Assembly: GCA_026008535.1 (NCBI GenBank)
Contig: BRKX01000007.1
Location: 55,479,001-55,543,000, forward strand
Length of the DNA: 64,000 bases
DNA from: Perilla frutescens
Lineage: Eukaryota > Streptophyta > Magnoliopsida > Lamiales > Lamiaceae
Direction: 5' to 3'
The notes under the pieces are model-generated. The model searched no databases. It was given only the letters and a program-made list of their open reading frames with translations, and was not told the origin of the DNA. Made by a program: the position numbers and the translations under genes. Shown here piece after piece: positions 10,365 through 22,189 of this stretch; positions within the stretch are counted from its first letter, which is position 1, and each line of letters starts with the position of its first letter.

Positions 10365-11451
10365 TGATACGAACCCGAAAAGAATAAAAGAATCAAATCC
10401 AAGAATGTCATTGAGAGCTTCAAAGATAATCATGTTGTCCAAGATTAAAGATTGGAGATCAAGATTTGAAGAACACAAGTGCATGAAAATATTCAGATAT
10501 TTTGGGCAGCTCATGAAGATCAAATATTCAGCCCGAGATTGGTCAACATGTTATCATTTGATGATGAAAAAGGAAGCATGAAGACGTGAGAAGAAGAACG
10601 ACGCCATTTGGACGTGTGCATCAAAAGTTATACGCGTTTGCATGGGAAATCGGGAGATGCTGTTTTTCATGCAAAGGTGGCAAGAATTCCACACACATGG
10701 GCCACGAAATTAATACACTTAATTCAGCCCATGGACGTGTATTTTGGGTCCAAGAATGGCGAGAATATCCAGCCCAAATCCACTTTGGGATTTATCCTTA
10801 TCTAGTTAGATTTAGATAGATTTTTCTTATATTATTTTTGGTAACTTTTGATTTTATCCTAGTTTGACTAGAACACCTTTAGATTTTCGATTTCTCCTAG
10901 ATTTAGGGTTTAATTTTCGTTCATAATCCCTACCCTATATAAAGGGATCAGTTGTGAACTTTATTTTTCAGACGTTGCATGAAATAAAGAGTTAATTTCT
11001 CAATTGTCTCACCGATCCTTTGGTTGATCACATTTATCGATCCTTTGGTTGATCAAACACAATTCTATTGATCTAGCAATTCAATAGTCTTATTCAAGTT
11101 CTTCAGGGTACAACGAGTACTTGGGAGAATTGCTAACAAATCGGAGAAGATCGAAGTAGCTGCGTTTCGTCTCTTGAAGCCGGGGTTCAGCTGAAGTTCC
11201 AATCCATTCTACCTATCATCTACATCTCGACGCCACTACCTTCATCCACAAGACACTATTCATCCGCCTCCTATCTTCCACAAATTATCCTAGTAAGTTC
11301 TAGTTTAATCGAGTCTTTTATTCTTATTTTAGTTGAGTTTTAGTCTAGTTAGTCGGATTGAATCCTTCTTAATCTGACGTGTTTCGAGTCCTTAAGTCTT
11401 CCGCTACGTGTTCTGTTGATTTGGCTTAGATATCTTGTCTGGGTCACACCA
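10365..11451 (+). repeat. 5' LTR of the gag-only element
   Basis: Starts TGATACGAACCC and ends CACACCA. Core promoter: CCTATATAAAGGG at about 10934-10946. An AATAAA signal follows at about 10982. The short ORFs inside (for example 10586-10819) are duplicated in the other LTR and are not genes. Confidence 0.92.
10934..10946 (+). promoter_or_regulatory. TATA box of the gag-only element LTR
   Basis: CCTATATAAAGGG, a strong TATA box, present identically in the 3' LTR at about 13904-13916. Confidence 0.75.
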
Positions 11452-11456
11452 TAAAT

Positions 11457-11470
11457 TTGGCATCAGAGCC
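11457..11470 (+). other. Primer-binding site, tRNA-Met type
   Basis: TTGGCATCAGAGCC begins five bases after the LTR end; the usual plant PBS is TGGTATCAGAGC. Confidence 0.75.
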
Positions 11471-12111
11471 ACGTCAGCTCTGCTAGTCGTGGTTCAATCC
11501 GACTTGTCATCTACGTGTCAGTTTTTCTGTCGTACGTGTCATTTAAATTTTGCATCGTATCTATTGTAATCTGATTGTTATTCATTAAAAAAAGAGGAGA
11601 AAAGACATTGGCTAAGTAAAAAGAAAACGAAAAAAAAAAGTCGCCGAAAAAAAAAAATGAAAATCAGATTTTATTTCTTGTTTATTTCGATTTTCTTGTT
11701 GTTTTCTAGTCTAGATAGGCTTGAATCCATCTTAGATAGATATTTTGGGATTTGTTAGATTGTGTTCACACTTGGTCAAACTTATTCAAAAATATTCTAC
11801 CTTATCCACTAGATTTCCTACCTTCTTTAGATATCTTCCATCCTCATCCATATCTAATCAAGATCTTCCATTCCTATCCACCTAAAATTCGATCCCCACT
11901 TTATCTAGGCTTCGAATTTTGCAGTCCATATATCCATACACCCTCTAGGTTTGAAATTTTCATATCTTTCATACCTACACCCGGTTCACCATATACACCA
12001 CATACTACATACACCCATACACCCGTACACCCGTACACTCGTGGTCTACAAACACCAAAACAGCAGGTTTACCTACACCATCCATACAACAGCCCCACAT
12101 CATCAAGTTAG

Positions 12112-13334
12112 ATGGATCCAGTTCGAGCCCGCCCGAATCGATTTAGAGATGTCGATGGTCTACACCGCAACAAGATAACCATCCCAGAGTTTGAGGGTCT
12201 ATACGATCCAGAAGTGTACCTAGATTGGGAACGCAGAGTTGATAAGTTCTTTGAGCGCTACTACTTCCCCGAGCCAAAGAAGGTGTAATTAGCCACATTG
12301 GAGTTTAAAGACTACGCAGCAACATGGTGGGAATTCCAGCAAAATCGATGCTACCGAGATCACCTTCCACCTATCGACACATGGCGTGAGTTGAAAGATT
12401 TAATGCGGAAACGCTTCATTCCAGACCACTACCAATGGGGGTTGGAGGAGAAGCTATACAAGCTTAAGCAAAGAGATCGAAGTGTAAATGACTACTACTA
12501 CAAAATGATTGAAGCCATGAGACGAGCTGATATAGAGGAGTATCTAGAAGATACCATGGATAGATTCCTAGCTGGTCTACGAAGGGAAATCCGAGAAAAG
12601 GTAGCAATGTATCACTTCGACAAGTTGAAAGACATGGTGCAATATGCCATTGAGATAGAGAAGTGGTTGGAGAGTCTGCAAAATGAAGTGGTTCAAGTAG
12701 AGTCAAATGTAGAGTTGTCACCTAGAGCTCATCGCCAAACAGCCCCATTTCGATGGTGCGAACCTGAGTCATTCGAGGAGTTTCTACATACCTATGTACC
12801 ACCTACACGGCCTGCATCACCAGTTCAGCTGGTCATGGATGTGCCAAGCCAAGCCAGCAATACTCAAGAGGAGATCCATGTTGAGTTACCATCTGAGATC
12901 GTTGCCATCAAAGAAGATTCTACTTTTGAGGTAACAATTTCAGTTGATGCGCCTATTGATGAATTGATAGATGTTGCTACTTGTGAAGATGTTAGAGTAG
13001 TCTAGAGAGAAGAAATGAAGGTTGTTGCCGCCGTTGAGGAATCCGAAGAAGTTGAGAAGTTGATGGAGATACAACCTTGTTCTGAAAAGGAGAATGTCAT
13101 CAGTGGAGCAATGGTTGAAGATCACAAAGAATTCGACCAAGCAAGCATGGAGGAGCTTCCGAATTCTAACATCATTTGTCAAACATTTTCTTGTGCTATC
13201 TATATTTTACAGGTTGTTGAAGTTATTCCATTGAAAGTTGGGTTTGTGCAAAGAAAGATTGATGATCCATTCGCGTTCGTCTTTAATCCTGGAGATTTGA
13301 ATTCGAGGACGAATTATTTTCAAGAGGAGGGGAA
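12112..13334 (+). pseudogene. gag of the gag-only element (two in-frame stops)
   Basis: A single frame from ATG at 12112 to the PPT. Residues 1-58 (RNKITIPEFEGLYDPE, VYLDWERRVDKFFERYYFPE) are the N-terminal gag segment. The core follows in 12298-12760 (KDYAATWWEFQQ, TWRELKDLMRKRFIP, SVNDYYYKMIEAMRRADI, RFLAGLRREIREKV, YAIEIEKW), a standard retrotransposon gag domain. A TAA at 12286-12288 stands where CAA (Gln) is expected, and a TAG at 13003-13005 breaks the C-terminal half. No zinc knuckle is visible. The end of the frame, FNPGDLNSRTNYFQEE next to the PPT, looks like the tail of a gypsy polyprotein, so the element may have arisen by loss of pol between gag and that tail. Confidence 0.75.
13321..13334 (+). 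other. Polypurine tract of the gag-only element
   Basis: CAAGAGGAGGGGAA directly precedes the 3' LTR. Confidence 0.85.
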
Positions 13335-14421
13335 TGATACGAACCCGAAAAGTATAAAAGAATCAAATCCAAGAATGCCATTGAGAGCTTCAAAGATAAT
13401 CATGTTGTCCAAGATTAAAGATTGGAAATCAAGATTTGAAGAACACAAGTGCATGAAAATATTCAGATATTTTGGGCAGCTCATGAAGATCAAATATTCA
13501 GCCCGAGATTGGTCAACATGTTATCATTTGATGATGAAAAAGGAAGCATGAAGACGTGAGAAGAAGAACGACGCCATTTGGACGTGTGCATCAAAAGTTA
13601 TACGCGTTTGCATGGGAAATCGGGAGATGCTGTTTTTCATGCAAAGGTGGCAAGAATTACACACACATGGGCCACGAAATTAATACACTTAATTCAGCCC
13701 ATGGACGTGTATTTTGGGTCCAAGAATGGCGAGAATATCCAGCCCAAATCCACTTTGGGATTTATCCTTATCTAGTTAGATTTAGATAGATTTTTCTTAT
13801 CTTATTTTTGGTAACTTTTGATTTTATCCTAGTTTGACTAGAACACCTTTAGATTTTCGATTTCTCCTAGATTTAGGGTTTAATTTTCATTCATAATCCC
13901 TACCCTATATAAAGGGATCAGTTGTGAACTTTATTTTTCAGACGTTGCATGAAATAAAGAGTTAATTTCTCAATTGTCTCACCGATCCTTTGGTTGATCA
14001 CATTTATCGATCCTTTGGTTGATCAAACATAATTCTATTGATCTAGCAATTCAATAGTCTTATTCAAGTTCTTCAGGGTACAACGAGTACTTGGGAGAAT
14101 TGCTAACAAATCGGAGAAGATCGAAGTAGATGCGTTTCGTCTCTTGAAGTCGGGGTTCAGCTGAAGTTCCAATCCATTCTACCTATCATCTACATCTCGA
14201 CGCCACTACCTTCATCCATAAGACACTATTTGTCCGCCTCCTATCTTCCACAAATTATCCTAGTAAGTTCTAGTTTAATCGAGTCTTTTATTCTTATTTT
14301 AGTTGAGTTTTAGTCTAGTTAGTCGGATTGAATCCTTCTTAATCTGACGTATTTCGAGTCCTTAAGTCTTCCGCTACGTGTTCTGTTAATTTGGCTTAGA
14401 TATCTTGTCTGGGTCACACCA
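13335..14421 (+). repeat. 3' LTR of the gag-only element
   Basis: 1087 bp, same length as the 5' copy with about 14 substitutions by eye and no indels noted; ends CACACCA then TSD CAATA. Confidence 0.92.
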
Positions 14422-14426
14422 CAATA

Positions 14427-14854
14427 ACCCATATTCCATGATGACCTTTGATCGTACAAGGTAGTCCTACCACGAAGTCCATTGCGATATGCTCTCATTT
14501 CTACTAGGAAATCTCCAGTGGGTTTAGTAATACAGAAAGGCATTGATGATCAGCTTTCACTTGTTGACAAGTGATACATCTCTCTAAGAATTGGGTGATG
14601 GATCTTTTCATGTTCCGCCACCATTAGATTGTCTTCAGATCATTGTATATCTTGGTTCCTCCTAGGTGCACAGAATATGGAGTGTTGTGAGCTTCTTCAA
14701 GTATCTCTTGTCTTAACTCCTCATTCCTTGGAACGCATAATCTTCCTTCAAAATGAAGTGTGCCATCGTTTCCACCGCAAACCCTTGGATAGTGTTATCC
14801 AAAGCTCATTTTCATTTCGCATAGAAACGGATCATTGCTTTGAGCCTCACAAAT
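14427..14854 (-). pseudogene. Integrase N-terminal part (Tekay pol), broken
   Basis: Reading down from 14854: CVPRNEELRQEILEEAH, YSVHLGGTKIYNDLK, then FLERCITCQQVKADHQ. The His and Cys pairs of the HHCC zinc-binding domain are recognisable. It continues into WEHIAMDFVVGLP with the first catalytic Asp and ends at GIWVI where the gag-only element is inserted. A stop follows TI in the HHCC domain, and frameshifts are present. Confidence 0.7.
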
Positions 14855-15850
14855 TCAATCACATACCATCGGTCGAACCACAAGTGCAATCAAGACACCC
14901 ATTGTGGTGTTTGGCAAGATCATCACTTCTAAATTTAATCTTTTGAATTCTTTAATTAGTTTCTCTTGCTTGGTCGGTAATGCATCAAGATAACTTTTTT
15001 GACTTAATGCATCTGCTATAACATTCGCCTTTCCAGAATGAAAATGAATCATACAATCGCAGTATTTAACTAAGTCCATCCATCTTCTCTGGTGAATGTT
15101 CAACTCTTTCTCGTGTGAGAAGATACTTTAGGCAAGAGTGATCGGTGTAGATTTTACACTTGCTGCCATAGAGATAGTGTTGCCATATCTTCAATGCGCG
15201 TACCACTGAGGGGAGATCTAAGTCGTGTGTTGAATATTTTGTTAGTTTTGATTATCTATTTTGAAACGTATTTTACAAGCTGCTATGCTGCATTTTTACT
15301 CATCCATGTCCTTGTTTCGAGACATCGGTATGGCTGATGAGTTATTTTGTATGCTCATGTACGGTCAACATCGGGAGTGTCATTAGACGTTACTTTACCT
15401 TTTTGGAAGCTCCTTTCGCACTGCTCATTCTATGAGAATTTTTTTTATCCTACGTGTTAGGTGTGTCAATGGTTTGACGATCTTGGAAAATTAATCTAGA
15501 AATCTTCGATAGTATCCCGCTATCCCAAGAAGGTTCCTGATGTTGTTCACATTTGTTGAAATCTTCCAATTAATCATTTCTACCTTAGTCAGATTAACCT
15601 CTATTCTACTTTTCTACCTTAGCTCAATCAACATCTATTCTACTTCCTATCACCACGTGCCTTAGAAACAACTCGATCTATTAAAAATTATTACTTTTAG
15701 AATATTGCATACAACTTTTTTTCGTAAAGGTTTCGAAGACGAACTTGAGATATCGTGCGTGTTGCTTTGTTGCTCGAGTGTACTAAGATATTATTGAAGA
15801 AAACGATCATGAACTGATCAAGTACAAGGGACATACACGAAATATCAAGT
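14855..15850 (-). pseudogene. RNase H and RT remnants (Tekay pol)
   Basis: 14855-15103 reads NIHQRRWMDL, HSGKANVIADALSQK, the end of RNase H. Upstream, 15105-15235 in shifted frames reads ALKIWQHYLYG and CKIYTDHSCLKYLL. 15470-15560 reads LLGIAGYYRRF, the RT/RNase H connection. At 15750-15850 the RT active-site region reads LDQFMIVFFNNILVHSSN, where YVDD-type families have FIDDIL; both Asp are now Asn. 15240-15460 is unrecognised and may be a small insertion. The protein is far beyond function. Confidence 0.65.
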
Positions 15851-16869
15851 CTGTAAAGACGCCTCAAGTCGATCATTCAAAACAAGTTGGCTCATTTCAA
15901 CTCATCAAACAAATATTTAATTTTTGGCATTGCAAGTCTTTGTTTGCTTCAGATGTCATAGAATTCGATTTTGGGTGCCATCTCTTATTTCCTGAAGAAT
16001 TCTTGTCCTTTCTTCAATCCTTGAATTTTCGTTTACCGAAAATATTTTGTTGCCTTTGATCTTTGAGATCCAACTACACATTATTCGAAAATCACTTGAG
16101 TACGTTTAATTACGTCTTCATAGATTGGAAATCTCAGTATATTAATATTCATGGTCATAAAGCTCTCTCAAAGTGATGTTGTTTTTTTTTCATTGGTGAT
16201 AACTAGGAATAGTGCATATCGCGACTACTGAAGGAATCCTTATTTCGTTATGCTAGACTCAACCTATCTATTTTACCTTAGCGACTCCGTTGAGAGGTTG
16301 TCAAAAATAATTTCATAACCATTAAATTAGGTGTGTTTCCCTTGCATCTCGTAGATGCTTGCATTTTCTATTGTTAAATGATCTCATACATAGTGAGTAT
16401 GAAGTATCACACGTGAAGTCGACTATGTTATCGATATATGTAGGACTCATTCTCATTTTTTGTATACACATATATGTGTCGTTCCTTGTAAATGAAGGTT
16501 GAGTGGGCATTGTCCTATCATCTAATTGTATAACTCAATCAATAAAGTCGAATTCCTAAAGGTTATATCTTGAGGACGACTTGTAGAGTAACATAAAATT
16601 CATAATCAATAAAGCATTGCAATTCATAGTCCGTTATGATCATTTCCAAAAAAAATTTAAAAACTCTTTCAAATACTCATGAATAAATCTCTGTAAAGAA
16701 TTTGTCGAGCACATAAGCCATCATAATTGATCATAACAAGCAAACCATAATCATACTTTGTCCCTTGTGGACAAAATCAATCCTTCACATAATGCATCAT
16801 GATATGATCAAACTTTCAAACTTATCACGACACAAATATCTCATGCTCACACCAAACTTTAATTATAAC
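15851..16869. other. Degraded chromovirus interior
   Basis: About 1 kb between the RT remnant and SIRE-A. Presumably RT N-terminus and upstream pol sequence, but I find no convincing motif in six frames; no other gene seen. Confidence 0.35.
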
Positions 16870-17881
16870 TACTGGAATTTGTTGCCCAAATTACTGAAAA
16901 TAGAAGACAGTTGGTAACGTTAAACTCAATGTTAAATATAGTATTTTCACTATCTTAACCAAAAATGCGGTGAATAAAATCAAGATTGCACGAAGATAAA
17001 TTTTAAATCACACACAACGTGTATGTGATTGCCACAAGGCGAAATTAGGCTTACACAAGCATAAACAAAATAGTTGAGTATGTTTGAACAAATGTTCCTA
17101 ACACATCAACAAAAGTACATGAACCTAAATCTAGTTTTCAACTAAATCAAATTCAAAACTTCAAATTAACCTACTAGTTAATTTGTATACAATGCAGCAA
17201 CAATTCCTAAGTTTTGATATCTTCTACCTAAACTAACTTTAACAATTCTTTCATAAGAATTGTTTGAACGAAGAAAAACACATAAAGAAGAAGATAGAAC
17301 CCTAGAAATCTAGTTGCATAAAAATGACTCGAGCTCTTGATCTTCTCACTCTCAAGGTGATATCTTCTCTGCTCGAATAACCTCTTCAAATGTGAATCAT
17401 GCTCCTTAAATACATTCTTCACTCGAATCAGCTTGAAGTCGAAGTCATCTTTCTGAACGTGTGTTGTAGATAACCGCCACTACTACATCGTGTTGAGAAA
17501 AACCGTCTCCTTGGTGTGGCTGAGAACATAACTCACGTTCTTCACCATTTTTCTATAATTCCAGTAAGTCATTTTCTGAAAAAGAAAAATGGTTAAATAC
17601 AAGATAACTAAAGACCTAAAAAATAGGAGATAAAGTTTGACTTAATCAAAGTCTATTTAAATATTAATATATCAACCATATATATCCATTTATTTGAAAT
17701 ATAAATTTCATGGATATATATAATTTAAGATATACAAAATAATTATAGTTTATTAAAATTAATAAATCCTAAAATCTAGGAAAGGATAAGATTAAGAACA
17801 TCAAATTTTACAGATAATGTTATAGGGATTCAGTATGACATCATGTTCAACATGGAACTCAATGTCATACATCACATTACA
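16870..17881 (-). repeat. 3' LTR of SIRE-A
   Basis: About 1.0 kb; starts near GGAATTTGTTGCCC, ends CATCACATTACA, and is homologous to the SIRE-B LTR (27848-28902). The terminal 70 bp are repeated at 24750-24823. Confidence 0.75.
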
Positions 17882-18358
17882 ATCTCTCCCTTAATCTTAG
17901 CCTTTCTACACAAAACATACAACTCGATGTATTATGTACACTTAGAGTCGCAGCGGAAAAATAGAGACACAAATCTCCCCCTTAAGGGTAACTCCCCCTC
18001 AAGTTAATTAACATACAATGGGTAATTATCCCACATACAAAAGAATGTTGAATTAAAGTCCAACACAAAATAATTAAGGCAATTCGAGAAACTAGCCCAT
18101 ATTAATCATTCAACATGCCAAAAAAAATGATGCTCAACAATTAAGATATCATCAATCAAATACAAAAATAGAGAATATCTAAAATTAACCATCCAACAAA
18201 AAGATGCACCAATTATCTTTAAAAAAAAACTTGTTCACAACACATCCATAAAAAAACACAGATGCACTAAGCATCTTAAAATGTGTCCAGCACATATAAG
18301 CCAAATATAAAAACATTGTTTGAACAGACATGAAACATTGTTTATAAAAACAGTAGCT
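17882..18358 (-). other. PPT and 3' untranslated region of SIRE-A
   Basis: ATCTCTCCCTTAATC at 17882 is the complement of the polypurine tract. The rest is AT-rich without a gene. Confidence 0.6.
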
Positions 18359-20077
18359 TCAAATGAGCTTCCTCTTCCCCTTGGCAACACTCTTATGCTC
18401 ATTTGCTTTAACAGCATCACCAGCACCCTCTTCATCATCTCTACCCTCCTCTTCATCTCTACCCTCCTCTTCATCATGGTCTCTCCATTTTTGTATAGAA
18501 AGGAGAGTAAGAAAATCGTCACGAATAGAGGTGAGGTGAGTGATTGCTTGATCCAATAATGCAACCTGATGTTCAAGAGCTTCTAGTGGCAACATCACAA
18601 TGGGAATAATGTTTGGCATGGAAGTAGATTCAGGGGAAACATCAGAGTGCGAGCGTGCATGAGTAGCCTTAGAGGTAACTTTCTTTGCAGGGGCAGTAGA
18701 GGAGTGATATGGCAGATCAATGATCCTGTTATCATTCGACTTGGGCTTTATAATGGAAAGAGAGAGCTGCTCTACTACTAATTTCTTCTTGCTCTCATTC
18801 AGACCTTGACTCTTAAGAAGAGCAAAGATCAAACAAGGGTAGGGGAGCATGTTGGAAGGGATGGATTTGGACGCAGCCTTCATGGTAGCATAAAAAATGT
18901 AAGCACCAAGATTGAATGGAATCTAAGTTCCTAGCTTATACAGGAGAATAGCTTGATCAACTGTGAGAACAGACGCATTGGATGTGGGAAGCCAGTTACA
19001 CACAGTTAACTTGTGAAGCACTGAGTAGAAAAATGTTAACTTAGAGGTAGGGACTTTATTCATCCATTTTGACACCAGGCCTCTAGTAACCACTTTCACC
19101 ACATCATCAATCAGATCCAAGGAAATGATTATGTCCTCATTACGAACACCAAGAAACGTGTTAATCAAATTAGGGAAAAACTTATAGACTTTGTCCCTAA
19201 CATACACAGTTCCAAAAGAGTGTTTCGTAGGATCTCCCATATCAGGAATTATATTAGCATAGAACTCAAAAATCACATCAGGATCATATGCCATAAAAAA
19301 TGTCACTGATTTCCACAAACCTCTCTTCTTCAGAAACAAATCCATCCCATGCTTTTTAAAACTAAGGACATCTATTATTTTCTCGACTCTAAAAGATCTC
19401 TTAACAAGAAATTGATGAGATTTTTTAGCTTATTCAGAATAGAAAACCTTACTATATGCTGAAGAAACATCTAGAGGAGAGTCTGAGTCAATCTCCATAC
19501 CTTGGTTCAAGTCAATTGGATCAGTGGAGTGAGCTACTTCCTGATCAATATCAGCAAAGCTAGGATTTTTACCTTTGGAAAAAGAGGGATGCTCGGTAGA
19601 GGAGTCGGACTCATTGTGACGAGTGCGAGTAACACCCTTAGACCTTTGAGTCTTAGCCTTCTTCGAAGAAGCCCCTTCTGATTTCACAGATGATTCGCTG
19701 TGAAGACCTTTGGATTTTCGAGTCGGAGAAATTGGGTTTGAGGAATGGGCCAAAGCTTCATTATGATATTTGAGGTTTGGATCGATGGGATTTGTAGGAT
19801 CTCCAAGGACATGAATTTTGAGTGGTTGAGGGTTTAGTATTTCGGTGCCATGAGGGATTATGAGATCAGGATGAATATCTACGGTAGTGGGTGTTGTAGA
19901 AGGAGATGTGAGTTTAGTTGAGGAATGCGGAGGAATGGCAGTTTCAGTATGAGAGGGAACAGACGGAACGATGGAAGGAGTGGTGAGAGGAATGGGAGAT
20001 GGAGTCGTTGATGAAGTAGGGTTTGATGTTGGGGCAAGAATGGATGAAGAGGATGGAGTGCCTTGAGACATCTCCAT
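18359..20077 (-). pseudogene. Third ORF of SIRE-A (env-like position, plant-transposon-protein domain)
   Basis: One frame of about 572 codons from ATG at 20077, broken by only two stops: a TAA after FYSE (near 19430) and a TAG after YKLGT (near 18920). Residues 1-100 are Ser/Thr/Pro-rich. A basic Lys/Arg stretch follows near 115-150. The middle (about 245-385) holds a conserved block: KKHGMDLFLKKRGLWKSV, FEFYANI, VYVRDKVY, LDLIDDVV, SKLTFFYSVLHKLTVCNW. This resembles the family named putative plant transposon protein. The C-terminus is a helical stretch (LEALEHQVALLDQAITHL) and a run of Glu/Asp repeats and Lys. Two other copies lie at 38534-39638 and 47900-49836. No membrane segment is evident, so an envelope role is not supported by sequence. 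Confidence 0.65.
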
Positions 20078-20585
20078 CCTCTTTTACAGCACCATCATCA
20101 TTGCCTGATAAGGGTTCGGATCGCCCATGGATGCAAAGCTTCTCAAGAAATTTCAGAGAGAGATAAGAGACGAAGAAGAAGAACAGTTTTTGGAGAGAGA
20201 AAGAAGTAGAGAGAATGAAGACAAAAAGATAAAAAAAAGTGTATAATAAAGTGATTTTCATTGGACCCACTTATCATATCCAAAAATGTTGATACGAAGA
20301 GACGCGTATCACATCAAGCCCAGTTATATATTATTTATTATATACATATATGTATATATAATTTTTTTTATTTAAAAAATTAGGTTCAGTCAAATAAATA
20401 ATTTTGACTAGTTATAACTAAATAAATTCTCATGAATTAATTCACAATATAAAATTATAACAGTCAATCATAACTTTAATTGTTCCGAATCAAAACAAAA
20501 TTTCCCAATGTCAAGACACACCACATGTGACTTAACATCAGGATTACAAACATCATCTAAACAACACACATTCCAAGAGATTTTC
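20078..20585. other. Spacer between RNase H and third ORF of SIRE-A
   Basis: AT-rich, with a run of alternating TA near 20330-20360. Likely leader for the third ORF. No gene seen. Confidence 0.45.
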
Positions 20586-22149
20586 TTAATGAAGAAAACC
20601 TCTCGAATCCAAGGGTTTAGTAAAAATATCAGCTATTTCGCTTTCTGTGGAAATGTAATCCAGCTTGATGATTTCTCGTTCCACAAGATCTCGTATGAAA
20701 TGATGTCGAATGTCAATATGTTTGGTACGGGAGTGTTGGACTGGATTTTTAGAGATCTCAATGACACTCACAACATAGTAATGTCAGTGATGGACTTGCC
20801 ATACCATAATCAAGCACCATTTGATTCAACCATAATAATTGAGCACAACCACTAGCGGCAGCAATATATTCTGATTCGGCCGTAGAAAGTGAGATACAAT
20901 TTTGTTTCTTACCTGACCATGAAATCAGATTGTTGCCAAAATAAAAACATCCACCGCTAGTGCTTTTTCTGTCATCGACATCACCTGCCCAATCAGAGTC
21001 ACTAAAACCTACAAGTTGAATGCTAGTGTCTTTGCAATATCGTATTCCAAAACCAACAATGCCTAAAATATGACGAATAATTCTTTTAACCGCTTTGAGA
21101 TGTGTTTCTTTAGGCTTAGATTGATATCTAGCACATACACCAACACTAAACATAATGTAAGGTCTACTAGTTGTTAAATACAATAAACTTCCAATCATTC
21201 CTCGATACATGGTAGAATCAACATCAACACCAACATCATCTCTATTCAACTTTTCTGAGGATCCCATAGGAGTCTTCATTGGTTTATCATCTTCTAGACC
21301 GAAGCGTTTAACCAAGCCCTTAGCTTACTTGCTTTGAGAAATGAAGATGACATCCTTGTCTTGTTTAATTTATAGACCAAAAAAGTAGTTGAGCTCTCCA
21401 ACCATGCTCATTTCGAATGTGCCACACATTGAGTCTACAAATTCCTTGAGCAAATTAGTACAGGTGGAACCAAAAACAATATCGTCAACATAGACTTGAG
21501 CAACAATTATATGTTTTTTATTTTTCTTTATGAAAAGATTTTTATCCACTTGGCATCTTGAAAATCCAATTTCAAGTAAAAAATCAGTTAGTCTAGCATA
21601 CCAAGCTCTTGGAGCTTGTTTAAGACCATACAAAGCTTTCCTAAGCTTAAACACATGCAATAGTTTCTCATGACATTCAAATCCTTTAGGTTGTTCAACA
21701 TCGGCTTCTTCGTTAAGATAACCATTCAAAAAGGCACTTTTAACATCCATTAGATGTAAAGTGAAACCAATATAGCATGCAATGGCACACAAAAGACGAA
21801 TAGATTCAATCCTTGCAACAGGAGCAAAGGTTTCGTCAAAGTCTACTCCTTCAACTTGAGTGTACCCTTGGGTGACTAGACAAGCTTTATTTCTGACAAC
21901 ATTGCCAGATTCGTTAGTTTTCCATTTGGTTCCTATGACATTTTTATCTTTTGAACGAGGAACCAATTCCCACACACTGTTTCTAACAAATTGATTTAAT
22001 TCTTCATGCATAGCATCAACCCAGAAGTCATCTTTAAGAGAATCCTTAATGTTCTTGGGTTCAATGTTAGATACAAAACATGTGTTAGATAATACATTAG
22101 TTAGGGAGGACATACATACCAGTTTCACCATTTCCTTGTAATCAACCAA
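20586..22149 (-). pseudogene. RT and RNase H of SIRE-A
   Basis: 21370-22149 is Copia RT: NVIGTKWKTNESGNVV, FDETFAPVARIESIR, MDVKSAFLNGYL, LYGLKQAPRAWY and the catalytic VYVDDIVFGS. After FGL two stops interrupt one frame (near 21367 and 21325). 20758-21315 continues with RFGLEDDKPMKTPMGSS, YLTTSRPYIMFSVGVCARY, GFSDSDWAGDVDDRKST and TAESEYIAAASGCAQ, the RNase H; a frameshift at about 20765 leads to ISKNPVQHSRTKHIDIRHHF and the end IFTKPLDSRGF. Catalytic residues are largely kept, so decay is by stops and a frameshift. Confidence 0.8.
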
Positions 22150-22189
22150 ATTCTTCTTTCGAGTTTGAACTCCTTCAGATTCTTCACCA

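Larger units (their letters stand above)
10365..14421 (+). mobile_element. Gag-only LTR element (TR-GAG type), young
   Basis: 4057 bp with two LTRs of equal length (1087 bp, 10365-11451 and 13335-14421), TG...CA ends, perfect TSD CAATA (10360-10364 and 14422-14426), PBS TTGGCATCAGAGCC close to the initiator tRNA-Met type, and a clear PPT (AAGAGGAGGGGAA). The only recognisable domain is a retrotransposon gag core; no protease, RT, RNase H or integrase. Removing it with one TSD restores the chromovirus integrase reading frame. I count about 14 differences between the LTRs, so it inserted recently. It matches the class described in plants as TR-GAG, which depends on proteins from other elements. 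Confidence 0.88.

Noticed and set aside
10586..10819. ORF repeated at 13556-13789
   Set aside because: It lies inside both LTRs of the gag-only element, so its repetition is due to the LTRs. No recognisable domain.
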